From NCBI GenBank assembly GCA_964537715.1, contig CAZIAH010000002.1:72276-136275 (forward strand): 64,000 nt of DNA, in the 5' to 3' direction. Under the pieces are notes generated by a model that saw nothing but the letters and a program-made list of their open reading frames with translations, was not told the DNA's origin and did no database searches. A program made the translations under genes and the position numbers. The DNA comes from CAZTZL01 sp964537715 (GTDB lineage Bacteria; Zhuqueibacterota; QNDG01; DSAB01). Shown here in pieces: positions 1-11,000 of the stretch. How positions within the stretch are numbered: the stretch's first letter is position 1; each line of letters begins with the position of its first letter.

Positions 1-103
1 TAAATGCCCGCATTTTTGCCAAATAATTTTAATTCCAATAAATTTTTTCCCCTTCATTTTTATATAAAAATTTATTAAAATCGTTGCTTTTAATATTTAA
101 TAA

Positions 104-1297
104 TTATTCTTTATTGATCAAACTATCCACAATATCCAGGTAACTCTTTTCCCACTCAAGACTCTTGCATTTCGTAAAATTCCTTTCTACTAGCTTCTTT
201 ACTTTTTCTTTCGAGTTTAATAGATTGATGATTTTTTCAGCCATATCCTTGGGATTATCAGGCTCAAAAAAATAAACCTCGGTGCTATTAAAATAATGTT
301 TAATACCTGGTAGTCTTGATACAATAACAGGAGTTTTTAATATTCCCCCCTCCATGATTCTTGTCGGTAAATTAATACGTGTAAAGGGAGTATCTCGATT
401 GGGTATTACAATCATTGATGCATTCTTTATAAATTTTGGCATTCTATAAATACCAACTGGCTTACACCATTTAATATTTTTATCAACATTTAATTTTTTT
501 GATAATAATTTACACCTTAGATAATAATCTGTAGTATCTTTTGAACCAAAAATGTACAAACAAACATCAGGTTTTTCTTTAACAACCTCATTTAAAGCCT
601 CAATACAGATATCAAGACCATGTCTATGGATGATCGATCCATTGTATAAAATGTAGTGAGTCTTTTGGTGTGATAAATATATTTCATCATATTTTTTATT
701 AAAAATTCTTTTGTCAGGCAAATTCATAACAATATCTATTTTATCTGGTTTATAACCCCTCAAAATGAATGCCTGCCTAAATCCTTCATTTGGAGTAATA
801 ATTTTATCACTTGCTTTGACAGCTAATTTCTCAATAAATTGAATGATATTTAACAAAAACTTCTTTTTATCCTTATAAATTGTCTGATACACCTCTAATG
901 ATGGATCTTCCAAATCCATAAGAATTTTTGTTCCCAAAAATTTTTGAAAAATACAGCTGAGTACCAATAATTCTGGCATCACAAAAATCTGGATTAGATC
1001 ATATCTATTGTGTAGAAAAAGTCTTAATCCTTGAAAAAGTGTAAAAAAGAAAAATGTAGAATATTGAAAAATATAACTGATTTTAGAACCACGTTGTTTA
1101 TTAAGTTTAATTGTATAATAATTTATTTTTTTGTTATAAATAATCTTACGATCTGCATATATAGGATGGAGACAAATTACATCGACGTGATATCCGTTAT
1201 CCAGAAGAGCGGCCACTTCTCTCTGGGGGCGTGGATCTGCCTCAAAATATTTAAAAATAATATATAATATATTTCTAGTTTTCTTCTTTCTCATCAT
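104..1297 (-). CDS. Glycosyltransferase, GT-B fold (GT4-like)
   Basis: This 397-residue protein is a family 1/4-type glycosyltransferase that would move a sugar from a nucleotide donor to a glycan or lipid acceptor at the cytoplasmic face. The N-terminal half begins with a Rossmann-like strand and the phrase DPRPQREVAAL, typical of the acceptor domain. The C-terminal half has LYNGSIIHRHG and, near residues 300-345, the run TRIMEGGILKTPVIVS followed by a FEPDNP segment, where the donor-binding Glu of GT4 enzymes sits. Length is normal. An AGAGGA-like ribosome site precedes the ATG. It is the last gene of the long minus-strand block. The family is clear; the sugar and acceptor cannot be read from sequence. 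Confidence 0.85.
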   Translation of the reverse strand: MMRKKKTRNILYIIFKYFEADPRPQREVAALLDNGYHVDVICLHPIYADRKIIYNKKINYYTIKLNKQRGSKISYIFQYSTFFFFTLFQGLRLFLHNRYDLIQIFVMPELLVLSCIFQKFLGTKILMDLEDPSLEVYQTIYKDKKKFLLNIIQFIEKLAVKASDKIITPNEGFRQAFILRGYKPDKIDIVMNLPDKRIFNKKYDEIYLSHQKTHYILYNGSIIHRHGLDICIEALNEVVKEKPDVCLYIFGSKDTTDYYLRCKLLSKKLNVDKNIKWCKPVGIYRMPKFIKNASMIVIPNRDTPFTRINLPTRIMEGGILKTPVIVSRLPGIKHYFNSTEVYFFEPDNPKDMAEKIINLLNSKEKVKKLVERNFTKCKSLEWEKSYLDIVDSLINKE

Positions 1298-1336
1298 TAA
1301 ATATTCCTCTATTTATTAAAAAATGATGATCATATT

Positions 1337-1456
1337 TCATTTAACATTTCCTTGGTACATCAAGTATGATGAAAGTTCTTTTGGCAACACATGCCAATAC
1401 TGATCTTGATAACATTCTTTTACATATGTTAAAAACTCAATATAATATGTTTTATC
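1337..1456 (-). pseudogene. 3' remnant of a second polysaccharide deacetylase gene
   Basis: Bases 1383-1455 match 2243-2315, inside the downstream deacetylase gene, with only two differences. Read on the minus strand the remnant encodes KTYYIEFLTYVKECYQDQYW and then HVLPKELSSYL, diverging from the intact copy (HVLPRDLANFW) before its own TGA at 1337-1339. A stop codon lies about 40 bases upstream of the matched segment, so no intact protein remains. The different C-terminal end suggests a decayed paralogue or a recombination scar, not a simple local copy. Confidence 0.75.
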
Positions 1457-1575
1457 TTTCTGCAAGTTCCAGGATTCTCTCCTTTTTTAAGAAAGTGTCA
1501 TCTTAAATATAAGAGAATCCTTGAACCAATTTTATAGAAAAGAATTTACACAAACAAATAAAACAAATACCTAAG

Positions 1576-1944
1576 TCAGCTTCTCGCTATAAAAAGAATC
1601 CCGACACATATCGTAATAACTCCAATTAATCTCAATAAAGATATATTTTCATGAAGAATAAAATAAGATAATACAATTACGAAAATATACCCTACACTCA
1701 CCATTGGATATGCAAAACTGAGTTCAACCCTTGATAAAATAATCAGCCACAAAATCATGGATAGCAAATAGGACAGAATGCCAACAAGAATATATGGAGA
1801 TACAAACGCTTTTAGTACATTTTGAATAATATCTGAATACTTAATTGATATATATCCGATTTTACTCATGCCCGTCTTTAATAAAATTTGACCGATCGCT
1901 CCCATAAATATACTGGTAAATATTAATAACAAGGATGTACGCAT
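1576..1944 (-). CDS. EmrE/ArnE-like small membrane transporter (DMT superfamily)
   Basis: A 122-residue, very hydrophobic protein with four predicted membrane helices, the size of one small-multidrug-resistance or ArnE/ArnF subunit. The first helix carries GQILLKTG and a later segment has ELSFAYPMVSVGYIFV, both typical of EamA/SMR proteins. In polysaccharide loci such half-size transporters often flip lipid-linked sugars; here it lies between a glycosyltransferase and a deacetylase gene, which fits that role. It could equally export a small product of the upstream NRPS/PKS genes. Only the family assignment is firm. Confidence 0.75.
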   Translation of the reverse strand: MRTSLLLIFTSIFMGAIGQILLKTGMSKIGYISIKYSDIIQNVLKAFVSPYILVGILSYLLSMILWLIILSRVELSFAYPMVSVGYIFVIVLSYFILHENISLLRLIGVITICVGILFIARS

Positions 1945-2199
1945 ATTACTCTCCCTAATTATTTGTACTTACGTTAAAAGTTAAATAATTAATATGATAG
2001 AACACTGAATGACATCCAGATTGTACTTCTCAAAAGTCAGTATCCTTGAATGAAATCAGTTTTCAAAGAACGAAGACAGCGTTTGGCTGCTTGATTATAT
2101 AAATTAAATGAGTTTACGATAATGAAATTGCAAACGATACTTGATATTATCTATACTATTTGCCATCGACTCTTATAAAGTTCGCAAATCGTAATCGCT

Positions 2200-3117
2200 T
2201 CATTGTTTTCTGTTCTTCACCCAAAAATTCGCCAAATCTCTCGGCAACACATGCCAATACTGATCTTGGTAACATTCTTTTACATATGTTAAAAACTCAA
2301 TATAATACGTTTTATCATATTCTTCCCTTCCCAAATGATTTTTATCAAATCCGATATAATCCGGATGCACATTGAGAAGTGCCATCCCCCTTTTTTCCGC
2401 TATCCAATCCAGTTTCTTTCTCCACAGATTAATCGATTTTTCACGCATTAAAATGAAGGGCGTAAAATCCTGCGGCAATGTATAGGGCAATTCCAGATAA
2501 CCGGATTTGCACCCTTCTTTCCACACATAAAATGGAAATATAGTCCCCACACCGTCCGATTGTGGCTCAAATGGATCAGTATCAAATGTTGATGAATCAT
2601 ATAAAATATCGAGATCGTGAATCCAGTCCAGATTATGATGCATAGCAGGCGATCGAAACCCCTCAGCCTGCCACGCTTGAATATATTGATTTATCTTCTT
2701 GGTGCGTTCCAGAAAAGTCTCTCTGGATTGAAAAAGTTTGCCATCATGATTTAATCCATGAACGCCAATTTCAAATCCTTTTTCTTTCAACTCTTTTCTC
2801 AACGCATCCGAAACTTCATATCGTTCAGGGACAAAATTAAATGCAGACCTGAATCCAAGTTCCACCTCCAGTTTCATCAAATCGTGACATTTATCCTGGC
2901 CGTATGTCGTATCCACATCATGGGTTAACACAAAAGCAAATGCTTTGTTTTCAGGCCAGCCCGTCCAGTTTGGAGGAGGTGTGCCTGATTTCAGATCAAT
3001 CGGCCATACCTCCCGATACTGCGGGAGTTTTCTCCGAATCAATTGGCGACGTAACCAGAGTTGAATAGAACGGGGTATCAAGGGCTTGAGTCGATAAAAA
3101 ATATCCAATCCTATCAT
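2200..3117 (-). CDS. Polysaccharide deacetylase-like protein (CE4-type NodB fold)
   Basis: A 305-residue protein with a NodB-type deacetylase core and no signal peptide. The metal/catalytic motif reads THDVD at residues 65-69, followed by the FNFVPERY strand, the second metal motif HGLNHD at 120-125, FRSPAMH near 154 and a late LLNVHPDY motif. These match CE4-like enzymes that remove N-acetyl groups from glycans. The family version found in polysaccharide loci is usually of this length. It follows the YdcF-like gene after a 337-base spacer and precedes the transporter gene. A decayed 3' fragment of a related gene lies about 0.9 kb further along. The substrate is unknown. Confidence 0.85.
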   Translation of the reverse strand: MIGLDIFYRLKPLIPRSIQLWLRRQLIRRKLPQYREVWPIDLKSGTPPPNWTGWPENKAFAFVLTHDVDTTYGQDKCHDLMKLEVELGFRSAFNFVPERYEVSDALRKELKEKGFEIGVHGLNHDGKLFQSRETFLERTKKINQYIQAWQAEGFRSPAMHHNLDWIHDLDILYDSSTFDTDPFEPQSDGVGTIFPFYVWKEGCKSGYLELPYTLPQDFTPFILMREKSINLWRKKLDWIAEKRGMALLNVHPDYIGFDKNHLGREEYDKTYYIEFLTYVKECYQDQYWHVLPRDLANFWVKNRKQ

Positions 3118-3454
3118 ATCTCATCCTCCCCTCTATATAAATAAAACATGTTTAATGTAGGTATTTTCATTTAAAGCCTAATCCCTGTGTATGATTTTCT
3201 ATGACGAAACAGAGCGTACATTTTTAAGTAAAAATGCCGTTGGCCAATTGACAAAATCACTTTATTAAAAGTATGAGCACTTTTCACAAAGAGATTGGTC
3301 ACAATATGATATGGTTATCTTTTTTTACAGGAGGAAAAGATTTGACATGACTACTTTGTAAAAAGATTTAGAATCTGTTTTATATATTGAATATGACCGC
3401 CTACCAAAATGTTTGTCTATCACATTCTTTATGAATAGGCTCAGTCATAATGTG
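3118..3454. other. Intergenic spacer, no gene recognised
   Basis: A 337-base AT-rich spacer between the YdcF-like gene and the deacetylase gene on the same strand. I see no open frame with recognisable content and no strong hairpin. It could contain a separate promoter for the downstream deacetylase-transporter-glycosyltransferase genes, but I cannot point to convincing -35/-10 boxes. Confidence 0.4.
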
Positions 3455-4105
3455 TTATAATGATTTAAAATTCCAAAACTTGGCGTACAAGTACCCGAAA
3501 AAAAAACGCAGCGTTACAGATATTCCCTTTACAGAAGACCACCAGAACTTTGAGTTGTAATGCTCAATTGGAGAGGGTATGATTCCAATTTCGTACGAAT
3601 CTTCAAAAACCCTTGTAAATGTCGTATAGGTTTTCCTGGCATGAGGACCACCCGTGTAAACATTGAATGCTTTTGTTGATAAAACATGAACCTCAAACCA
3701 TTTTTTTAAGGTCAGTGCTCTCCTAAAAGTGTGATGACCGCCCATATTGCGTACTGGGATGATACGAATCAACTCCGAATCAATTCCTTGATCAATCAAC
3801 CTTTTAGAGGTTTTATGTGCTTCGGTCTCTTTAAAACCATGCTGAATATCATCAAGGGGCTTATTTTCATTCAGACAAAGAATCAAGATCTGGTTATAGT
3901 GATTGTGTTTTATTTCCTGAACCGCATGATCTAACATATAATCAAAGAGCCAGCCTTCGATAACAAGAGTATTGCAATCCAATCTTTTTGTAAAGGATAA
4001 ATAATCATGTAAATGGTTCAAACAAAGAAGGCCAATTGCGAATATGAATACAAAAATACAAGTGATGACTATATTATGTCTTTTACCTTTCACTGAATTA
4101 AGCAT
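3455..4105 (-). CDS. YdcF/SanA-like DUF218 protein, membrane anchored
   Basis: A 216-residue protein with one N-terminal membrane segment (about residues 10-30) followed by a DUF218/YdcF-type domain. The strand-loop TLVIEGWLFDYML is the family's usual entry motif, and HKTSKRLIDQGI followed by IIPVRNMGGHHTFRRAL corresponds to the conserved core. These proteins are linked to envelope glycan and lipid-carrier metabolism, and similar VEGW-type members occur in polysaccharide and exosortase loci. The gene starts 11 bases after the stop of the last PKS gene; the likely ribosome site, GGAG, overlaps that stop, so it is probably in the same transcript. The exact reaction is not known. Confidence 0.7.
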   Translation of the reverse strand: MLNSVKGKRHNIVITCIFVFIFAIGLLCLNHLHDYLSFTKRLDCNTLVIEGWLFDYMLDHAVQEIKHNHYNQILILCLNENKPLDDIQHGFKETEAHKTSKRLIDQGIDSELIRIIPVRNMGGHHTFRRALTLKKWFEVHVLSTKAFNVYTGGPHARKTYTTFTRVFEDSYEIGIIPSPIEHYNSKFWWSSVKGISVTLRFFFGYLYAKFWNFKSL

Positions 4106-4116
4106 AACAATGCTTA

Positions 4117-7100
4117 TTACTCCTTTCCGTAATTTGCGGTGTGCTTGTGCTTAGAACTCTTTATGATACCTTTTTGTCTTGAACCTACTTCTTTAATTGT
4201 TTTGTTAATATTATGTGCCAGCTCTTTAACATAAGGTTCAGCAAGTGTTCCCCGTGGATAACATTCAATTTCATGCACAAAGACTCCCTTTAAGGCGATA
4301 TGACCAAATCCATAAAGTGTATCATTGAAGCCCGCGTATCGGTGTTTTGACACAAACATATCTATTCTACCTTCATAAGGGTATGGATCGTATTGTTCCA
4401 GAGCACGGTCAAAGGCTTTATCGATCCGTATATGGTGATATTTCAACTTTGCTTCCTTTTTATTCAATATATTGAATAGAGGTGCCAAGCCAATTTTGAA
4501 AGATACCTTCATTCGATTCAGCTGAACAGTCAATTTTTCATTAAAAAAATCAAGCTTTGATTTATTTTCAGCCGCCATTAAGTTCCGAAAATGAAATATA
4601 AGGTTCAAAAAATCATTGTATAAACGAAGCATCAACGGCTGAGGCCAAGTCATTGTTTTTACATTATAAATTTCAATCATCGCTACCAGATCAACTTCCT
4701 CTTCTTTGGCTTTTAATTGTTGAGCCAGTTCTAACGCTATTGTACCGCCAAGACAATACCCGCCTAACAGATAGGGACCATGGGGCTGTACAGCCTGAAT
4801 TTCCCTTAAATATTCGGAAGCAACAAACTTAAAATCCGCATTGATTTCTTCCCGGCCATCTAACGCAGCGGCTTGCAAGCCGTACAGGGGTTGATCGTCT
4901 CCCAAATAGTGTGCCAGTTTACGATATAAAAGAACATTACCTTCGGCACCGTGGATCAGGAAAAGAGGTCTTTGAGTTCCATTCGGTTGAATGGGAACAA
5001 GACATGACCATTTTAAATCTCCGGATTCTTCATAAAGTGTCTTGGCCAATTCAGTGACTGTGGGAGCCGAATAAAGTGTGGAAAGGGGGATGTTTTTACC
5101 AAATCGCGATTCGATTTCTGCAAAAAGCTGTGCAGCCAGAACGGAATGGCCTCCCAGATTGTAGAAATTATCATCTAAACTAAAGTTCTTTACTCCAAGA
5201 ACTCTCTGCCAGATTATCAATAATTCTTTAGTCACCTCCTCGAGGGAGGAAAATATTCGCTGGTTTTTTCTATCCTGATTTTTACTCTGATGATCATGGG
5301 TTGAAGTTTTCTTCTCTCTTTGTTCTTCTCTTTTACCTGCATTGGGATTATCAGCACGTTCAACCCAATAACGTTCACGTTGAAAGGGGTACAGGGGCAT
5401 GGATATTCGTCTGGGATTCTCTCCCCGGCAGAAAGCCTTCCAATTCAGATTGATTCCATTACAAAAACACTGCCCTAAGGCGAAATAAAACTTAACCTCA
5501 TCGTCCTCGTTGTGTTCATGACGACGCATGGTAGAAATCACTTTTGTCTTAACAGCATTCTCAACATGGTAATTGGCAAGGATTGTCAGTGTCGATCCCG
5601 GTCCGACTTCAATAAGGATTTTTTGGGGATTTTCCATCAGTTTCAAAATACCATCAGAAAATTGTACGGTTCTTCGTAGTTGTTGACTCCAATACTCAGG
5701 GGATTTTGCTTGTTCATCCGTAATCCACGTACCGGTTACATTTGAAATAAATGGAATGGATGGTACCTTTAAAATCTTATTTTTAAATCTCTCAAGAAAT
5801 GGAACCACAACTGCGTCCATTTGGCTGGAATGAAATGCATGGGAGGTTTTTAAAATGATCGTTCTTATTTTTTTATTTTGTTCTTTTCCATACTTTCTGA
5901 CTATACCTTCAAATTCTTTAATCTTTTTTTCAGTTCCGGATACAACAGACAAATGCGGACTGTTGATCACCGATATTTCTGTGCCTTCGATGAGTAATGG
6001 TCTTAATTCATCTGCACCTAATGCGATAGACAACATTGATCCTGTTGGCCGGTCCTGCATAAGCCGACCTCTACTGATTACAAGGTCAAGACAATCTTCT
6101 AAGGAAAAAACACCACTCAAACAGGCAGCCGTGTATTCACCAATACTATGGCCAATGAATGCATCCGCCTTAATTCCGTAATATTCAAGTAATCTGGCCA
6201 TGGCATATTCTATCGTAAATAAGGCCGGCTGAGCAAAGGCTGTCTGGTCAATGTCTTGCGTTGCTGGTTCCGGAGTATCATTTGGAGGATACAATATTGA
6301 GAGCAAATCTAAATTAACTTTTTCTTGAATAATTGCAGCGCAGCGATTCACTGCATCTTGAAAGACAGGTTCATTTTTATATAAATCATAACCCATACCC
6401 ACATATTGTGAACCCTGGCCTGAAAACATGAATATCACTTCACGGTTCATATCATTTTGTCCGGAAACCATTCGCTTGATGTCATTTTGATCAATAATCT
6501 CTTTGACTTCGTCTTTATTTCGACAAATGATTACCTTGCGATAATCAAAATGTGATCTTCCCTGCTGCAATGTAAAAGATGCATCATTTATTCGAATGTC
6601 TCCGGTAAACTGTCTGGAAAGAGAATTTTCAAGTTCCTTCAATGCATCCTCATTCTTTGCGGATATGGGGAGCAGATGCCAATTCTGCCGTGATGGTTGT
6701 AAATCTTGAAAAGGAGCCTCCTGCACAATACAATGGACATTGGTTCCGCCCATACCAAAAGAACTTAGAGCCGCAATTCTGGGTTTATTTGGACTGTCCC
6801 AATCGAGCAACTCAGTATTGATATAGAAGGGACTGGACTCCAGATGCAGTTCTGGATTGGCTTCTTTAAAATTAATTAAAGGTGGTATTTTCCTGTTTTT
6901 TAACATCAAAGCGATTTTTATCAAACCCGCGATTCCGGCAGCGGTATCCAGGTGACCAATATTGGGTTTTATCGATCCGAGTGCACAAAAATTCTTTTTA
7001 TTCGTAGTTTCCTGAAATGCCAGTTTAAGTGCAGCGACTTCTATGGGATCGCCGAGTTTTGTTCCTGTACCATGTGCTTCTATGTATGTGATGTCTTCAA

Positions 7101-8025
7101 CGTTGATCTCAGCAAGCGCATGGGCTGTCGAAATCACGGCAGCCTGGCCATTCACACTCGGAGCTGCATAGCCAACCTTGTCTGATCCATCATTGTTGGC
7201 TGCAATGCTCCGTATAATAGCATAGATAGAATCGTTGTCGGCAATTGCATCCTCCAAACGTTTTAAAAGCACGATACCGACTCCTTCACCAAAAACTGTT
7301 CCTGAAGCACGTTTATCAAAGGCTCGACATATGCCCTCTTTAGAAAGAATCTGTCCTTCTGTGTAGAGATAGCCTTTCATCCGCGGTGTACTGATCGAAA
7401 TACCGCCAGCCAGGGCCATGTCGCATTGATAGGTTAAAAGGGACTGGCAGGCTAATTGTACTGCGACAAGAGAAGTGGAACAGGCTGTTTGTATGGTGAG
7501 ACTGGGACCAGTAAGGTTCATTTTATACGAAACACGTGTGGACAAGAAATCTTTCTCATTGCTGGTGAAGGTTAAAAAATCAACGATCGATTCCATCCAA
7601 TCTGAATGTGACAGCAGATTTTTTAAGAGATAATTATTGATACCGCATCCGGCATACACTCCAACGATTTGTTCTGTTCGTTCGGGATCATATCCTGCAT
7701 CTTCAAAAGCATGCCAGGCGCATTCCAGGAATATACGCTGTTGAGGATCAATATATTCTGCTTCTCTCGGACTGTATCCAAAAAAGGCGGCATCGAAGTC
7801 CTCCGGATTCTTGAGAATACCACCTCTCTTGACATAAGCTGAATTTGATATCAGTGAGTCCGGAACACCTGATGCTCTCAATTCATCATCAGAAAACGTC
7901 GTAATGGATTCCACACCCTGACTCAGATTTTTAAAAAGATCGTGGATATTATCGGCACCTGGAAAACGGCCTGCCATTCCGATAATCGCGATACCCTCTA
8001 AGTTTTTATCATCAAGATCAGCCAA
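4117..8025 (-). CDS. Type I PKS: KS-AT-ACP-TE
   Basis: A 1302-residue modular polyketide synthase. KS is about residues 10-435 with triad C182 (TACSTS), H318 (HGTGT) and H358 (NIGHLD). AT is about 530-830 with GHSIGEY around S627 and HAFH at 729-732, a malonyl-type signature. The carrier domain has GGHS with the phosphopantetheine Ser at 961. TE spans about 1020-1285. There is no KR, DH or ER, so it would add an unreduced beta-keto C2 unit. The TE motif is GGYCLGG, with C1091 where Ser is usual; E1118 sits where the Asp is expected and PRGTL replaces the usual catalytic-His segment. It is the last synthase gene, 3 bases after the C-FkbH-PCP gene, so it probably extends and releases that chain. 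Confidence 0.93.
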   Translation of the reverse strand: MADLDDKNLEGIAIIGMAGRFPGADNIHDLFKNLSQGVESITTFSDDELRASGVPDSLISNSAYVKRGGILKNPEDFDAAFFGYSPREAEYIDPQQRIFLECAWHAFEDAGYDPERTEQIVGVYAGCGINNYLLKNLLSHSDWMESIVDFLTFTSNEKDFLSTRVSYKMNLTGPSLTIQTACSTSLVAVQLACQSLLTYQCDMALAGGISISTPRMKGYLYTEGQILSKEGICRAFDKRASGTVFGEGVGIVLLKRLEDAIADNDSIYAIIRSIAANNDGSDKVGYAAPSVNGQAAVISTAHALAEINVEDITYIEAHGTGTKLGDPIEVAALKLAFQETTNKKNFCALGSIKPNIGHLDTAAGIAGLIKIALMLKNRKIPPLINFKEANPELHLESSPFYINTELLDWDSPNKPRIAALSSFGMGGTNVHCIVQEAPFQDLQPSRQNWHLLPISAKNEDALKELENSLSRQFTGDIRINDASFTLQQGRSHFDYRKVIICRNKDEVKEIIDQNDIKRMVSGQNDMNREVIFMFSGQGSQYVGMGYDLYKNEPVFQDAVNRCAAIIQEKVNLDLLSILYPPNDTPEPATQDIDQTAFAQPALFTIEYAMARLLEYYGIKADAFIGHSIGEYTAACLSGVFSLEDCLDLVISRGRLMQDRPTGSMLSIALGADELRPLLIEGTEISVINSPHLSVVSGTEKKIKEFEGIVRKYGKEQNKKIRTIILKTSHAFHSSQMDAVVVPFLERFKNKILKVPSIPFISNVTGTWITDEQAKSPEYWSQQLRRTVQFSDGILKLMENPQKILIEVGPGSTLTILANYHVENAVKTKVISTMRRHEHNEDDEVKFYFALGQCFCNGINLNWKAFCRGENPRRISMPLYPFQRERYWVERADNPNAGKREEQREKKTSTHDHQSKNQDRKNQRIFSSLEEVTKELLIIWQRVLGVKNFSLDDNFYNLGGHSVLAAQLFAEIESRFGKNIPLSTLYSAPTVTELAKTLYEESGDLKWSCLVPIQPNGTQRPLFLIHGAEGNVLLYRKLAHYLGDDQPLYGLQAAALDGREEINADFKFVASEYLREIQAVQPHGPYLLGGYCLGGTIALELAQQLKAKEEEVDLVAMIEIYNVKTMTWPQPLMLRLYNDFLNLIFHFRNLMAAENKSKLDFFNEKLTVQLNRMKVSFKIGLAPLFNILNKKEAKLKYHHIRIDKAFDRALEQYDPYPYEGRIDMFVSKHRYAGFNDTLYGFGHIALKGVFVHEIECYPRGTLAEPYVKELAHNINKTIKEVGSRQKGIIKSSKHKHTANYGKE

Positions 8026-8028
8026 TAT

Positions 8029-11000
8029 TTATATCCTCGTGTTCTTGAGCCGGGCCATTGCAATTCTTTCTTTTTGCTGCTGAATGGCGGTTTTCTGGTT
8101 TTTTGCCAGCTTTTGCGATGTTTTTAAAAGTTGGGTTTGCTGTGATCCTTCGATAAACTGCGCCAGGCTTTTTATAGTAGGGTACTGAAACATGTGAACA
8201 ATATGTAAATCGATATTTTCAAACTTTTTTAATTTGATCAGGATCTGAGGAATCAGAATGGAACGGCCGCCGATTTCAAAAAAATTCTCCTTAACATCCA
8301 GGTGTTCCACATTCAGAACCTGTTGCCAGTATTTAAGCAATATTTTCTCAGTGCGCGAATTGGTTTTACCGGTGGATAACGGTTTACGGTTCTGCTGGGT
8401 GTTTTTCAAAATCGCATCCCTGATCAATTCCCCGGAATAATATTTTTGTGATACTTTGGAGATAAACGCGTTTCGTTCAAGAATTTGTGAAGAGATCTCA
8501 CTCTCATGGGGTTTGTCTGATTTCTGAGGTTCGTCATTTTTTTGCGGTTCAGAAATCTGATCTGGTTTGAATACGACTTTTTGTGCCTGTTCAAGGGGTA
8601 CACAGTAAATCAATGTTTGTTTATCTGTATCGCAGACATGATTATTGAAATATGTTGTTAAAAATATCTTTGCCGGTGTATTCTTCTTTGTTTTGTTAAA
8701 GGGGAAAATAAGATGAGAACAGTGTTTCTGCTGCGCGAAACGAACGATAAACTGAATCATCTCATGCTCTACACCTTTTCCCAGGGCACGGCAGCTTACA
8801 AAGAAGCTGTCAATCCGAATTGATTTATTATCATATTCCTGCAGAATCATGACAGCGATAAGGCCATAATCACCGAAACGGTCTTTCAGTTTTACTGTAT
8901 AAATATGGTTTTTTCTATCTTTCAGCAACTGTTTGATTTCTCTCTCGGTACGACGAATTGTCGTGAAATTAAATTGATTGGTTCTGAAACTCAATTGTGA
9001 GACGCGAGACATGGTCTCTTCGTTGATGGGTTGGATATCGATTTGTAATTTCAGGCCCTGAATAAAATCAGCAAAGGATAATGATTTTTCATGAAAGGAC
9101 TGCCGATGCTGATCAATCAAATAGTGTTTTGAGCGGAGTTTATCCTCTTCTGTTAATTTTAGTATATCAAAGGCAAAACTGTTTGTGATGTAATCTATAT
9201 TATTGCAGTTATTCTTCTTTTGTATGGCCAGTACTTCCGGCAGGACCATGCGAACCTTTACACATTCGATCGGATTATCATCAACAAACACAATACTATT
9301 TAGGGAAACATTCATTTCACGGGCGATTGATATGAGATTTTCCGGTTTTGATTTCCAGTTGATCCTCCTGAATGCAATATGTTCATTTTTTAATAGCATG
9401 TGCGGATGTGACGAGAAAACCTCAAATATATCTTCCTCTTCATTCTTGCTGCACAGACAAAGGACATATCCTTTATTATACAAATCCAATGCAAATTGCT
9501 GGAGTTTGATTTCTGCTTTTCCAAGCGATAGTCCGGATATTCCATCTTCTCCCAGTACGCCCTTCCAGAGAGTCCCATCACAATCAAACACGACTGCTTT
9601 AAACGGTGGTTTCAGGGTTGTGTAGATTTTCCGACAAACGATTGTCGACAGACCGATTGAAAAATCTTCTGTAAATGGCAAATGCCCTAAATTTTCTCCC
9701 AGCGGTTCGTCGTACTCTCTGACATGATAGTCATTAAGTATTTCGTGATAATGTATAAAATATACAGACTGATATTTTAAGGCGAGTTTATTGATCTTGC
9801 TCTCAAGGTCGTTAATTAGTTGACTTATAGATTTATCCTGCAATGATTTAACGGAAGAGGGGCACAATGTGATCAGTAAATGTGCAGATGAAGTGCGGGT
9901 GAATGAATCCAGAGCCGCAGCAAATTGTTCATATTTCTGATATGCAGATTCAATTTGTTTTTTGTGATCTTTATTTTCTTTGTTTATCCAATCGTCAATT
10001 CGGATAAAAACAAGATTATAGGAATTCGGATATCTATAAAATTCACTCTTTGGATTCAGTAATTGCTGCTCGATCTGGTTATATACCACATCATTGATTT
10101 GATGTGGATATTCCATCTGGTCAAGCCAGAATTGGAAATACGATATTAGGTTTTCAACGGTGAATGTACCTGTGAGATTAATTATAATTTCAGGCTTCTC
10201 GCTTTGTTTTTCCTGAAAGGAAGGAGAGACCTTATTCAATGTTAGCGGAATCACTCTTTCATCATCCTGAAGGACAAAATCGATCAGTTGGATTATCTCT
10301 TCTTGAAATTTTTCAACTGTCTCTTTTTTAAATAGACTGGTATTATATTTTAAGGCGCAATACAAAGCAGAAGAGTCATCCAGCACTTCGAGTGTCAGGT
10401 CAAATTGTCCTTCCTGGTCATTGATTTTGAATGGGCTCAAAGTCAACGAGTCAAAATTCAATTCAAGTTCGTCTTTCGTCGGTTTCAATAAATCAATAAG
10501 CGGACCCAGTGTTTTTCTGTTCATTAGATTAAACATAATTTGAAATTGCGGTGTTCGTGATGCATCCCGGTTTGGTGCCAGTTTATCGACCAATAATGGA
10601 AAAGGATAATCCTGATTATCTAGCGCATCCAATATTTTCTTTTTATTTTTATTGATTTGGTCATGAAAAATGTACGCTTCTGCTACGTCTGCTGGGATTG
10701 GCAGCATATTCAGAAAATATCCAAAATTACTCTCAAAATACTGGTCAGTCCTGGCTGCTACGGGTGTACCAATGCAGAAATTATTTTGTCGGGAGAGTTT
10801 GGCCAAAAACAGTTCAAAAACTGTGAAAAGGAAAACATAAGTAGTCGTGTTATTATTTTTTACATAATTTGAAATTTTATTATACGGTTCTTCTTTTAAC
10901 CGAAAGAAAAGCGTGCTTCCTTCGAATAAAGGTATCGGTGGTCTCAGAAAGTCGGTCTTCATTTCAATACGGGGTGAGGCTGATTTTAAAACATTTTTCC

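Noticed and set aside
4117..4500. Missing TE catalytic His as a sequencing error
   Set aside because: The same YPRGTL segment occurs in both thioesterases of the cluster, so an independent error in each is unlikely.
9203..9625. Plus-strand open frame of 140 codons opposite the FkbH region
   Set aside because: It is antisense to strongly conserved FkbH coding sequence, has no ribosome site and resembles no protein family.
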